A DNA stretch of 64,000 nt from Rosa chinensis. Lineage: Eukaryota; Streptophyta; Magnoliopsida; Rosales; Rosaceae. The number at the start of each line of letters is the position of its first letter. The stretch's first letter is position 1. The translations under genes were made by a program, and so were the position numbers. The DNA lies in assembly GCF_002994745.2 (NCBI RefSeq), contig NC_037092.1, positions 11,891,001 to 11,955,000 of the forward strand, given 5' to 3'. The notes under the pieces are model-generated. The model searched no databases, was not told the origin of the DNA, and saw only the letters and a program-made list of their open reading frames with translations. Shown piece by piece: positions 34,505 to 46,706 of this stretch.

Positions 34505-34690
34505 TCAAAACTTTTCTCCATGGGACAAAATGATACCCAACTTTCAAAAGTGATCAAAATGATACCTAAATTTTTAAAAGAGATCAAAATGATACCTAAA
34601 TTTTTAAAAACAAATCAACTTGATACCCAACTTTCAAAAGTGATCAAAATGATACATACAGTTTTAAAAACAAATCAATTTGATACCTTA
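34505..34690. repeat. Short tandem repeat (GATACC...GATCAAAAT unit)
   Basis: Units close to AAGTGATCAAAATGATACC and TAAATTTTTAAAA recur about five times, next to the 5' side of the CNGC exon A. Confidence 0.8.
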
Positions 34691-34701
34691 GTTTTTTTTT
34701 T

Positions 34702-35127
34702 TAGGGCTAAATACTGGTTACTACCCTGTGGTTTAGGTCCAAAACCAATTCAGTCTCTGAACTTCTAATTTCATCAAAAACACCTATGTACTTTCAATTT
34801 TGATCTAATAGGTTAAATTCATTAATATTCTGTTATGGGTTCAAGTTATAGTTGGATTATTTGTTGAAAAACTATTTATTTGATAGATTTCTAATAGTGG
34901 GACTCACTCCAAAATTGACTATGCAGGCCACCTCAACACCACATCATAAAACATAGGCTATATATGAGTCACGTCAACAAGTTAAATGACTCAATTGTCG
35001 GAAGACTAACAAATTGGACTTATTAGATCAAAATTGAAAGTGCAGGGGAGTTCTTGATGAAATTAGAAGTTTAGGGACTTAATTGATTTTGGATCCAAAC
35101 TACGTAGTAGTCAGTATTTAGCCCTTT
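34702..35127. mobile_element. MITE with about 100-bp TIRs
   Basis: Ends AGGGCTAAATACTG and CAGTATTTAGCCCT are exact complements, and pairing continues inward (TTTCAATTTTGATCTAATAG versus TTATTAGATCAAAATTGAAA) over roughly 100 bp per arm. The flanks are T runs, so the TSD cannot be fixed. Non-coding. Confidence 0.8.
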
Positions 35128-35589
35128 TTTTTTATAACTTTTTTGTTAAATCAAATGCAAAATTAAGCAGAAAAATTGAAGTGATTTGTGGTCAGAGGAC
35201 CATCAATCATCTATAACCCAATCTTCTTCTATAGAATTAAAAAAAAATATTCCATTCAATTTCAATTCTACCATCGATCGTAGAAACAAATAAAGTTCGG
35301 ATGTTTCCCAACTTCTAAAGAAACAAAGAAAAATGGGAAGAGAGAGAGAGGCAGAGATAGAAGAAGAAGAGAACTAACAAAGTAAAATAAAAAATAATTG
35401 AAAAATAGTTTTTTGTGTAAAAAATAAAGAGTTAATTACATATAAGTGCATATTTGAATGTTCTTTTAGCTTTAAGTCCACCAACTATTTTTTTCCTTCA
35501 TAAGGCCACTAGATTAAAAAGAGTGTTAAACTTTGGATATAAAAACTAACATATTTACATAAATGCTACTAGAGTAAAAACTTAACAAT

Positions 35590-35730
35590 CATTCTCTCTC
35601 TGCTCTCCGGCGAGGTCTCCGGCCAACTCCGGCAGGTCTCAGGTCAACCTCCGGCCACCAACTCCGGCGGGTCTCCGGCCGACCTCGGGCCTATTTGGAT
35701 GGGTCTCCGGCCAACTTCCGGCGACCACAA
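35590..35730. repeat. CCGGC-rich short repeats
   Basis: Repeats of TCTCCGGCCAACTCCGGC type in an otherwise AT-rich setting. No protein is recognised on either strand. Confidence 0.5.
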
Positions 35731-35734
35731 AAGC

Positions 35735-36395
35735 TACTGTCATGAGCAACAACAGTTACTATCACCAGCAACAAAAGCTATTATTGCTAGCATGAAAAGC
35801 TACTCTGGTGAGATTTCTGGTAACTTCCGGCGAGGTCATAAAAGCTACTGTCACCAACAACAAAAGCTACTCTGATGAAATCTCCGGCGACCTTCTGTGA
35901 GACCACAAAAGCTACTGTCACCAATACTAAAAGCTACTCACACCAACAACTGAACAACAAAAGCTATCCTGATGAGTTTTCCGGTGAGGTCACAAAAAGT
36001 ACTGTCATTAGCAACAAAAGTTACTGTCACCAGCAACAAAAACTACTCTCAATAACACTAAAAGCTACTCCCACCACTAACAAAAACTACTGTCACCAAT
36101 ATCAGAAAGCTATTATCACTAGCAACAAAAATTACTATCACCAGAAACAAAAACTACCATCACCAGTAACAAAAACTACTCTCACCAACATCAAAAAAGC
36201 TACTCACCAGTACTAAAAACTACTTTAACTATTAGTAAAAGCTACTCATACCAACACTAAAAACTACTACTATGCAAAACAAAATCTATTCGCAAGATTG
36301 AAAAAACTATAACCCGAGACTAACAATGCTGCTATCAGCAACTGAGAAAGCTATTACCAACCAACACAAAAACTACTATGAAACATTAAAACAAC
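35735..36395. repeat. Degenerate minisatellite, AAAAGCTACTGTCACCAGCAAC-like unit of about 20 bp
   Basis: More than 25 imperfect copies of AAAAGCTACT(G/C)TCACCA(G/A)CAAC in head-to-tail order. It is open in one frame on the plus strand for about 110 codons, but the composition is explained by the repeat. Function unknown. Confidence 0.8.
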
Positions 36396-36639
36396 GATAA
36401 ATTTACAATGTTGAAGGCTTGCAATGCTCAAACTTGCATGTATTGCACATATCATAATCCATCAACATAACTTGTATCCATGAACATCATTCACTAGAGT
36501 GAGCCGTAAAATCCATAAGAATTACCAAAATTAAATCAAAGCTATCAAATTGAATGACAAATATCAACAAATGAACTTCCTACCTAATCCAAAAACTGTA
36601 ACAATACATAATTCTGGGTTTTGAACGTGTGAAATTTCC

Positions 36640-36890
36640 AGATCCAAGTTGTCAAAAAGCGGCGCGATTCTGCCACCGTATTTGCAGCACATCCATGTTG
36701 TCGCCGACGAGCTGAAGCAACGGAAGCGAGATTTGAGGCTGTACATGAATGTGGACGATTCTGCCGCCGCCACCGACGACCTTTACAACGCGCTATGGAG
36801 GCCTGTGTTATCTCAACCACCGGATCAAGGTTTTCTGTTATCTCCTGATGAAGCCAGTGAAAATAATAGTCCAAAATCACACGAAATCTA
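36640..36890 (+). other. GC-richer gene-like fragment, unrecognised
   Basis: A stretch with codon-like composition reads PPYLQHIHVVADELKQRKRD and LRLYMNVDDSAAATDDLYNA on the plus strand, ending at a stop at 36891. It stands out from the AT-rich flanks and abuts the CACTA terminus at 36912. It may be an old exon piece. I cannot name the protein. Confidence 0.3.
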
Positions 36891-36911
36891 AAAACTGCAG
36901 AAGAAGAATCA

Positions 36912-37745
36912 CACTACACCAGAAAGTCTTTTTAGCGACCAATTTTTTTACGAGGAATTTATTTTCCTCAGTAAATGTCACTTTTTACGAGGAATATTTC
37001 GATTCCCCACTAAAAGTCATTAGGTTTTTTGCGAGAAACATATTTTCTTCACTATACACCACTTTCTACGACGAATGTTTTGGTTCATCACTAAAGGTGA
37101 CCATAGTTTGGTCTCCTAAATCATCATGTTATTAGCGAGGAAATATGAGACTCAGGTGAGGAATTTTTTCATCGTGAAAACGACTTTCAACAAGGAAATA
37201 ATGATTTCGTCGTTATTAGTTTAGCGGAAAATTATGTAAAACCCGCCAAATTCAAAGGCGACAAAACTATGGTTTCCTCGCTAAAAGTTTGAATTTTACG
37301 AGGAACTATTTCCTCGTCAAAAGAAGCAATTGGCGAGGAAATAATGATTTCATCGTTATTTGTTTGGTGGAAAATTATGTAAAACCTGCCATATTCAATG
37401 ACGACAAAAATATAGTTTCCTCGCTAAAAGTTCGTGTTTTACGAGGAACTGTTTTCTCGTCAAAAGAAACAATTAGCTAGGAAATAACGATTTTGTCGCT
37501 ATTAGTTCGGTAGAAAATTTTGTAAAACCCGCCAAATTCAATGGCGACAAAAGTATGGTTTCATCGCTAAAAGTCCGTGTTTTACGATGAACTATTTCCT
37601 CGTCAAAAGAAGCAATTAAGGAGGAAATAATGATTTCGTCGTTATTAGTTTGGCGGAAAATTATGTAAAACCCGCCAAATTCAATGGCGACAAAAGTATG
37701 GTTTCGTCGCTAAAAGTCCGTATTTTACAATGAACTATTTCCTCA
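36912..37745. mobile_element. CACTA terminus with subterminal repeat array
   Basis: CACTACACCAGAAAGTC at 36912 starts a run of GAGGAAATA/TTTCCTCG(C/T) motifs. From about 37190 there are four copies of a 141-145-bp unit containing ATGATTTCGTCGTTATTAG, AAAACCCGCCAAATTCAATG and TTTCCTCGCTAAAAGT. No matching TTTCTGGTGTAGTG end is found. It may be the far end of the CACTA whose transposase lies at 43064-46706, split by the retrotransposon between. Confidence 0.7.
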
Positions 37746-40352
37746 CAACATCAAGATTATCACTCAACCAAGAATCAATATTTAGGCATTCGAGAGTTAA
37801 TTGAAACACATAATCCACACATACAGTAGGACTTGGTTGTAACAATGGTGATGGGGTGGAGCTCAGCATGTTTCAAACAAGTATGATTCATATCCTCACA
37901 AGGTATATCCACTCTTTCTTCTCTCAGATCAAGGCAATGCTTAGAAGCTTATAATCACTCAATTATATGTGAGAGAAAATATTTTTAGGCAATCAAATAG
38001 CTCACATATATAAGAAACGAAAAGCACTTTGTGAATATAATTTTTTCAAAAGATCTCATGAAAGATATCAACTACTTGCACGGATGGACCCAAGCCATAG
38101 GTTCAACTCTTGTAACTCATCTCCACAGATCAAAAACTGTCCCATCTTAAGGATCAAGAAGGTCTTCTCAAAGGTTGTAATGGGGCTAAGGCTCAAGGTT
38201 TTAAGAAATGAAAGGGTAAGGAATTTAACAAAGTATCCTTAAAACCTAGTAGAGCTCATGTAGATGTAGAGAGACTTCTAGAAATCCACCAAGGCAAAAC
38301 GTCACACCCATAGAGGCAACATAAAAGGCCTAAATGTCTTCATGTTGGACCCAATCTTCATTCCAAACTTCCTTTGAACTCTAGTGAATTGGACAAAGGC
38401 CAATTTTTCCAATAGTGGGCCTTCAATTCAAAACAATCTCCAAACTCACCAAGTATGGGGGACTAAAATCCATAAACATTTTTTTTCTTTTCTTTCTTTT
38501 TATTTTCTAGCCGTACACATTTTTTTTCTTTATTTCTTTTTCACGGCTTTCACATTTTTTTTTTTCATGGAAAAATCTACCCCCACACTTGAACTTTCAC
38601 CTCTTCTCATCCTTCATCATTGACGCCAAATCCTCAAGCAAAGTCTCAAATTTAGCTCCACTAAGTTTTTAGAACAAAGGGTAAGAGTGTAGCTATACTA
38701 AGGTTCAGGGTTAAGGATTTTAAGGGTGATTAAAGAAAAGGCTTAATGTAGGCTCAAAGTGGTTAAACTAGGGGAGTCCCACAACGGGCACAAATGGGGA
38801 CACAAGCTTTTGGCAATGGTGGTAATTCCTAGGGTGCCTCTATCCCTTCCAGAATCAGGGCCATGTATTGACAAAACGTCTCAACAAGTACAAGAGCGAA
38901 TTCTAGCATTCTCTAGTCCATTAAACTTAATCTATGGCAAGCAATCAACCAAATGAAAGAATAATGAGATCATCAAATCATCGCCAAGAAAATAAGAATA
39001 TATTTTTCATTTATCACTCCAAGAAAAAGGGATGTGGGCTCAAATATCTCACATGGGCTTTTGTGAATCAAAACTCATCCTAACATGCTTATATTCTGTA
39101 CCAAGATCACAAAATCCATATCCACTACACATGCATATACTTTTCATATATCTCAATTAACCAAAGAATACCATTTAAAATCATCTCAATATTGTGATCC
39201 TCTTTTAGTCATAATTTCAGAGATATAGAATCATCCTAGACAGTTGAAAGGACATCCTTTGACTCAAAAATAAAAACAAAGGACTAAGACTCAATAAATA
39301 AAAGCAACACAATTTTTTATTTTTGACATTTTTCAATTTTTTTGTATTTTTCAATATATATGACTCAAAACAAAAGTATAAATCCCTTCACCCACACTTA
39401 AATATTGCATTGTCCTCAATGTAATCAATCATAAGCATGCAATGAAACAATTAAGCATATAGCGATGGAATTTACGAAAACAAAAACAAAAGAGAAAAAT
39501 TGAATAATAAAAGAAATAGGGAAAGAGAAAGCAAATCTGTGTTGTTGACTCCTTCACAGCTGCTTCTGAATTGGGTTGCCTCCCAAGCAGCGCTTGAGTT
39601 TAACGTCTTTCAGCCAGACGGTACCTCCGTTAAATAAAGTTAGTAACTATAATTAACAAAGAAATGCAAAATACATTTACAAGTAACTACGAATTACATA
39701 CTACAAATAATATTAACAAGTTAGTACACAAGTGACTAAAATGTGAAAAGTATTTTTACAAGTGTAAATTTTGTACCTTAGTGTATCACAACATTTTCTT
39801 TTGTTATAAATATTATTGATATCGAATTTAATTCCAAGCGGTAAATCAAGTGGAATTGCGGCCCAAGTATAGTCGCCTAGACATGAAATCCCTTTTACAT
39901 CTTTTGGGCAACCTTACTGAAATGGCCAGGTAGGGGAGGACGAACACGAGAGGAAAAAAATCCATTTTGGCATGAGCTACTCCCACATAGTGGTTTAGGC
40001 CCATTTGCAAGCACTTCTGGATTCAAAAACCCGTCATGAACGTTGTCCCCTTCCTAGACACCATTCCACATAGGCTATACTTACTGAGATGAAAAAGTTC
40101 ATAAGTGTGAAGACAGTTCAACAAATGTTAATAAAGGCCACCCTCAACCTTAAGAGACCTGAACTAGGTACCAATAAGGGGTTTAGGCCAATATTAACAA
40201 ACGCGACTTCACCTATTCCTCTCAATTTACAACTTACAATTAAAACTCATATTCAACAGTATAAAAAAAAAATAAAAAAATAACCTAGTTAATTTAAACT
40301 AAATTTCAAACAGTTTATATACAACAATTATAAACAAAAACAAGTGATTTTT

Positions 40353-40373
40353 CAATCCCCGGCAACGGCGCCA
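40353..40373 (-). other. Primer binding site, Tat/Ogre type
   Basis: The minus strand reads TGGCGCCGTTGCCGGGG five bases after the LTR end. This PBS is characteristic of Tat/Ogre/Athila-type plant gypsy elements rather than the initiator-Met type used by the 16856 element. Confidence 0.8.
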
Positions 40374-40378
40374 AAAAT

Positions 40379-42247
40379 TGATAACGCTAAGGGGAAGCGC
40401 ATAATTTAACCCTATAAATATCATAAGTAGTATAAGCAAATAGGGATCGTTCTATTCCGGGGATTGAGGGTACACCTGTAATTGCAAAAATAACTAAAGA
40501 ATTAAAATAAGTATAAAGTATTATTTAAAAAAATAAAACAAAGAATAGAAATATATACAAGTAAACACAAATAAGGGGGGTTTCAGATTATTAAATACAA
40601 AAACTAAAATAAATAGAATAAAGAAAATGTAAAAACACATATACAAGGGTGGAACGCAAGAAACAATGATCAAAACAACATCCATATGCAAGAAATCCAA
40701 TCACAATTCCTATAGTTGATTTTCTATGTCATGAGAAAGAAGCTGACCATGTGAAACGTTAGAAAGCAAACGATTTCCCATTTTTTACATTCCTTCAATA
40801 TTTAATCTAAGTGAAAGCACCTAAATTAAACCTATTGAACATGCAATCATAGTCTAGAAAGCTAGCTACTCAAGAACACATTCAATGCATGAAGAACAAA
40901 GAAAGGATGTCAACCAAAGTGCACAACCTAGTTATGAATAAGTTCACCTGTTTGCAATCCTCCTTAATTGATTTCGACTTTTGTCTAAAGCCTTTACTAC
41001 TTAAATCTAGCTCCAATTACATGCATATATCCTAAGTTGGCCACCAAAGAACACAAACATGCAAAAGTTTTCTATAATCCAAAATCAATCAAGCAATCTC
41101 ACATAAGCAACATTTAAATCAACATATAGAAATCACAACTTTATTTCAAAACATATAAATAGGCTTTAAACTTTGCCCTTAACGTTTATGTCAACTAGAA
41201 ATCAAGTTCATACAAAATCAAAACAAAGAAAACCAAAAAGGTTACAAGGAATAAGATAGAATTACACCATGAAGGATGAATGGTGGAAAGCTTGAGACGT
41301 TGGTGGTGGATCTTGAAAGCAAGGCTCCAAAGCTTCACGACACAAGGTGGATGATGGCGGCTAGGAGGCTTCATGGCTTCTTCTTCTCTTCTTCTCTTTG
41401 CTTGAAGACGCAGAGACTTGAAACTAGAGGATGGAGAGAAAGCTTGACATTATGGAGAGAATTTTCTGAATGAAGAGGTGTTGTGGTGTGTTGTGGTGTA
41501 GCATAGGGGGGTTTATATAGGGGAAGGCAAGGCTTCATGAATTTAATTTCCAAAGTATTTTCTGGTTGCACCACATAGCTATCCAACCAATGAATTAATG
41601 CCACGTCAGCTCTGCCATGTCACTTAACCAATCAAAAAGCTCCAAAATAAATCCATAATCTTTCCAAATATATTATTGCTGATTTTCCCAAGATTTAATC
41701 TGATTTTATTCACCTTTTTCGGCCAAATATCTAGGCATGAACCTAGACAAAGTATCCGGACGCATTTTAGACCTTTTCTCCCTTAAATCTCTCCATGGCT
41801 TTATCCTTAATGTCCTCCCCTTGATTTTCTCTTGATTTTCACATTAAAATTGCAGATTTTATTCTCTAATTTTAGCCAACATATCTTGAGGGAATTGAGG
41901 AACGAATCTGGACTTGTTTTGAATCTTTTCTTCCTTAAAATTCTCCCTTGATATTCTCCACGTAATCTCCTTGATTTTCCATGCAAAAATCAGATTTAAT
42001 CTCCCAAAATATCTCCCACGTCATCATGTGGTCTCCTAATGCCTTCAGGTTTCCAGCCTCATCAGGATTTCTGCGTTGACTGGGATTCCTAGTCGGACCA
42101 GGAAAACTCTGTTTCTTCATTTCAGCTCCATTTATTCCAAGGTACCTAGAAAATAAAAATTAAATTAAAATTTATTTATTTAAGGAAATAACTAAGAAAA
42201 ATATGAGGAAATAACTATTAAAACATCGCATTAAAATGCTCCTATCA
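40379..42247 (-). repeat. LTR of the truncated Tat/Ogre-style element
   Basis: 1869 bp, ends TGAT..ATCA. It contains the block AGGGATCGTT...CCGGGGATTG (40443-40466), shared with the solo LTRs at 49857 and 59293, which identifies one related family group. Confidence 0.8.
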
Positions 42248-42249
42248 CT

Positions 42250-42886
42250 GAGGTGCTATCTCTTGATATGGTGGAGAAGCTCGAGATTGAGAAGCATCAG
42301 ATGGCTCAGGAGTTATTGCTGCACCATTAACTATGATCAAATTGGTCAGTCATTTACATTAAACCAAATACATTATGGTATGCATCGCATTCATATTCCA
42401 GAAGTAAATGTATTGAATTATCAACTTTTTTTATAGTCTATGTATACTTTCATAATCCAGAAACAATATTAGATATGAAAGTTCTAATATGAATATGGAA
42501 GTTCAACCTGAATTCAAACTTGTGGGGCAATGAGCTGCTCACTTTTGAGGGGGTGTAGTCACAAATGCATGAGAAGGTGGAGATGGTTCTGGAGCTAGAA
42601 CGCGGTGATGTGCTAATCTAATAGGTTGAGGAGTTGGTGTTAGTTGAGAAGCCGGTGTAGGCTGAGTCCTTGTCATAGGTTGAGAAGCTGGTGTGGACTG
42701 AGGTCTTGCTATTGGTTGAGAAGATGATGTGTTTTGAGGTGCCGGTGTTGGTTGCAGATTTGGTGTGGGTTGAGCTTCAGATGTTAGGTGAAGAGCTGCT
42801 ATAACTTCTGGAGGTGGAGGGAGTTTGAACTTAAGCTTTATTATTTTCTTCCCTCTTGTTTGTGGCAATTGTGATTCCATCTGCAT
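42250..42886 (-). pseudogene. CACTA second ORF, Pro/Ser/Thr-rich N-terminal part
   Basis: The exon 42886-42539 starts MESQLPQTRGKKIIKLKFK and runs into a repeated PTPASQP-type low-complexity region. A further piece at about 42340-42250 reads AITPEPSDASQSRASPPYQE before the retrotransposon boundary at 42247. It lies just downstream of the TNP2-type gene on the same strand, where CACTA elements place their DNA-binding (TNPA / Transposase_24-like) gene. The conserved C-terminal part is missing, cut off by the LTR insertion. Confidence 0.5.
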
Positions 42887-43063
42887 ATAAAAATTACAAC
42901 CAAAAAAATATTACAATTAGGTATCATAATATATATCACATATATCATTTGAAAAGCATATATAACATTTAACAGTAAGGAATAAGTGTAAACATTTAAT
43001 CAACTAGTTAGAATTCAAATAAACTATAATTCAATTTTCAGCAACTTACCAATAGTGGAGATA

Positions 43064-46000
43064 CTAATAATCATTATCATTCTCACTACTTATATTAACT
43101 TCACCTTCACCTGATGATATGTCATCTTCCATAAGAGCATCATCATCAATAAAATTATCATCAATGAAATCATTATCAGCGACTACTGTTCTTTCAATAC
43201 CAGCCCTGCTCAATGTAATAGTTTCAGGTCCTACATCTTCTCTACATAACGAGTCACTAGTCTCTTCATCATCCACCAGAACTTCGAGATTAATCTCATC
43301 AACCTCTTCATCAGACTCTTCATCATTTCCTCTTCTTCTAATGGTGCTTCATTATCATCCTCTTCTCTCTGAAGGACATCCCAAATATGTCTATACTGAA
43401 TTTTCTGCACAACTTTCCAAGGATGACCCAACTTTGTGTCATCAAGATAAAAAACTTTATCTGCTTGTTTTGCATACACATAAGGATCATTGGTATACCA
43501 TCGAGTATTCACATTAACAGACATGATATAATAGTCTACCTTTCTCTTTTTGTCTGATGTGTTATACTAATGACATTGAAATAGAAACACATTGTAGCCA
43601 CCTTGAAACTTTAGTTGAACAACACTAGTCAAGCTTCCATAAAAGTTGAAGGGTTCATCACCTTGTGAACCAAGAGTCACAACCCCACTATCTTGTGTGG
43701 TGTGAGATCTCTCCATCTGTTTGATCGCCCATCGAACTCCATTCACAGTACACCCAGAATATTGAAGAGTACGTCGATCTGGACCTTGTGCTAATACATA
43801 CATCTCCTTACTAATCAATCCCGCATCGTATAATGTTGTGACCCTCCATTTAAACCATTCTGAAAATGATTCCCTGTGTCTTCTTTCTAAATTTTCTGGA
43901 CTCTCAGCTTGTAGTAGTTCACGATGCTCACTACATGAACATAAAAAATGTAAGTTTTAGTTTGATAGATGTAAGGTATGTCAAAAACTGAATGATAATG
44001 AAAAACACATACTTGAGGTAGGTTTCAATCTCGTCACAATTATTAAATATGAACCAAGTCGATACTTCAAATTGCTCCTTTGACAATTCAACCATTACCC
44101 CTTTCCCTGTTGGTCACACTTTGTGAGAAAAAATAGAAATATTTCCATTTGGTGCAGGCCCATCACGATATCGTTCTGGACGATTAAAGGTCGTCTCCAC
44201 ATCAGTAGGATACATAGAGCAATATGTCAATGCTTCATACGAAATGTATGCCTCCGCAATGGAACCTTCTGGTCTAGCTTTGTTACGTACATATTTCTTA
44301 TACGTTCCCAACAACCTAATAGTTACTAAAACAAATTAGCAATGAGTTCAAAAAATAAAACAGGAGGAAAAAGTAACAAAGTATTTAATAGAGCAATACC
44401 TCTCTATTGGATACATCCAACGATATCCAACCGACCCACCAAGCTTCACTTCACGGGGTAAATGGACAGCTAAGTGCACCATGATATCAAAGAATGCCAG
44501 TGGAAAAATTTTCTCTAGCTTGCATAGTATCAGAACAATATCAATTTTCAACTTATCTAGTTCTACCATGCTTAATGTTTTTGCACAGATTTGTTGAAAC
44601 AAATGTGATAGCTCCATAAGTGGTGTGCATACTCTTTTTTTCAAGTACTTTCGAATTCCCACAGGAAGAACCCTCTACAATAGAACATGGCAGTCATGGC
44701 TCTTTAAACCTAACAACTTTCCATCTTCCACATGCACATTTCGTGCTATATTAGCTTCATAGCCATCTGGAAATGTAACTGAGATGAAGAATTCACAAAT
44801 ATCTCTACATTGAGCTGGTGTGAGTACATATTCAGCTGCAGGAAAATCAATCACTCCATTCCCCCTCTCTGTGATCCACAAATCTTTCTTAATTTTCATA
44901 TTTCTCAAATCTAACCTAGCCTTGTAAGTGTCCTTCGATTTGCCATCTATATGTAGAAGCGTCCCGAAAATGCTGTCACATATATTATTCTCTATATGCA
45001 TCACATCTAGATTATGTCTGAGCTTTAACTTAGACCAGTACTCCAGCTAAAAAAAAATGCTTTTTTTTTCATCTAGTTTAATTCATTTGCATTCCTCTTC
45101 CTCCTTGTATCCTTATTTTTGAGATGTTTAGCAGGCCTGCTTGGTCTAACGTCTTCAAATTGAGCAAGTATATCATCTCCAGCTAGATAACTCTTTAGGT
45201 GGAGGCCTCATCTCTCTCTTCCCATCAAACGTGTCTTTATTAGTATCTTTTCGCCATAGATGGTTCATAGGCAAAAAGCAACGATGTCCAATATATCCAA
45301 TCTTGTTTGTCAGCTTCTTGTATGGTGTATGTTTATTGCAAATTGGGCATGCTAAGAAACCTTTTGTGCTCCAACCAGATAAGTTTGCATAAGCTGGAAA
45401 ATCGTTTATTGTCACATCACAGCTGCACGTAGATTAAATAAAGACTCAGTCATCTTATCATAGGTTTCAACCCCTTTTTCCCATAATTCCTTAAGCTCAT
45501 CAATCAACGGACGAAGAAACACATCCATGTCCCGACATGGGGCTCGTGGTCCAGGGATTAACAAAGTCAGTAGAGAGAAATGTTTTTTCATGCACATCCA
45601 TTGAGGCAAGTTATAAGGAATAATCAGCACAGGCCATGTACTATAAGATGTACTCATATTTCCAAATGGATTAAACCCGTCACTAGCAAGGCCTAATCTA
45701 ACATTACGTGGGTCTGCAACAAAGTCGGGATACATTTTGTCAAATTCTTTCCAAGCAACAGAATCCATCGGATATCTCAACTTTCCCTCTTCATCCCGAC
45801 GTTTTTCTTTATGCCACCTCATATCTCTTGCAGTGTGTCTTGACATGAATAATCTCTTTAACCTCGGCACTAATGGGAAATACCTCAACACTTTATGAGG
45901 AACCTTCTTTTTCTTTTGACTTTCATTGTTCTTATATCGCGGTTCATTACAAACAGGACATTTATCCTTATCAGCATGCTCTTTATAAAACAAGGCGCAA

Positions 46001-46706
46001 TCATACTTACAAACATGGATCTTTTCATACCCCACCCAATGCCTTTTAATACCTTCTTGCAACCATAGTAGGAGTCAGGAATATTGTTGGGCTTAGGATG
46101 AGTCCTCTTCATCATTTTTAACAACATATCAACTGATTTGTTGGTCCACAGATTCTCAACTTTGCATTTAAGTAACTCCACAACAAATGACAATACTGTG
46201 TGCTCTGTGCAACCAAGGTACAGTTCACGTTGAGCTTCCAACAATAACTTCTCATAATTACTGTTATATTCATTACCATCACCCTCTAAATGAATTTCAT
46301 TCATTGTTTCCTCTTCATCCCTCGATGCATTATCTACATCCATCATTATATCATCTTCATCCCTCATGATATGTTGATCACCAACATTCTCAGTAGGGAA
46401 TAGATCACCAATCATGTCAAATAAACTATTGGGTTCGTCAATTAGCTCATCACCCTCAGTGGTCAATGTATCTCCGTGTTCTCCATGATCAGTCCATTTC
46501 ATATATGCAATTGACATTCCATAATGCAGCAAATGGACATGAGCAACATGAAGAGGCTGCCAACGTTTATTCAAGCACTCCATGCAGGGACATATTGTCT
46601 CATTCCTCTCATTCACATGATGTTTTGCAACCTCCATAAAAGATCTAACCCCTTCTTTATACTCTTCACTGAATTTGTCCTACTTAAGTATCCATTCCCT
46701 ATCCAT
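43064..46706 (-). pseudogene. CACTA transposase, TNP2-type (Transposase_21), decayed
   Basis: The start is MDREWI at 46706. An N-terminal transposase-associated domain follows (CPCMECLNKRW, MSIAYMKWTDHGE). The TNP2 core is well kept: KIHVCKYDCALFYKEH, KCPVCNEPRY, DMRWHKEKR, LGLASDGFNPFGNMS, then FPAYANLSGWSTKGFLACPI and LDVMHIENNICDSIFGTLLH. Then come DUF4218 (MVHLAVHLPREVKLGGSVGY, RWMYPIERY), DUF4216 (VLAQGPDRRTLQYSG; VFYLDDTKLGHPWKVVQ) and an acidic tail ending SSENDNDY. Damage: stops after WILK (about 46680), before RVLPVG (44675) and after FQCH (43567); one-base losses near 46020 and 45414; and a frame change near 43330. The protein would cut CACTA ends in the nucleus. This copy is dead. 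Confidence 0.92.

Larger units (their letters stand above)
37746..42247 (-). mobile_element. Truncated gypsy (Tat/Ogre-style) element with one LTR and leader
   Basis: The LTR 40379-42247 begins TGATAACGC and ends GCTCCTATCA. On the minus strand it is followed by the PBS at 40353-40373 and about 2.6 kb of AT-rich leader. The leader includes the block at 39555-39625 (complement of GGGAGGCAACCCAATTC), common in large plant gypsy elements, and T/C-rich stretches at 38490-38580. No gag-pol and no second LTR are seen, so the left part is deleted. The right end interrupts the Pro-rich second reading frame of the CACTA at 42250-42886. The left limit is approximate. Confidence 0.7.

Noticed and set aside
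35875..36216. 113-codon Thr/Lys-rich frame
   Set aside because: It arises from the 20-bp minisatellite; no independent evidence of coding.
43119..43517. 132-codon Ser-rich plus-strand frame
   Set aside because: It is the antisense shadow of the acidic tail of the CACTA transposase.
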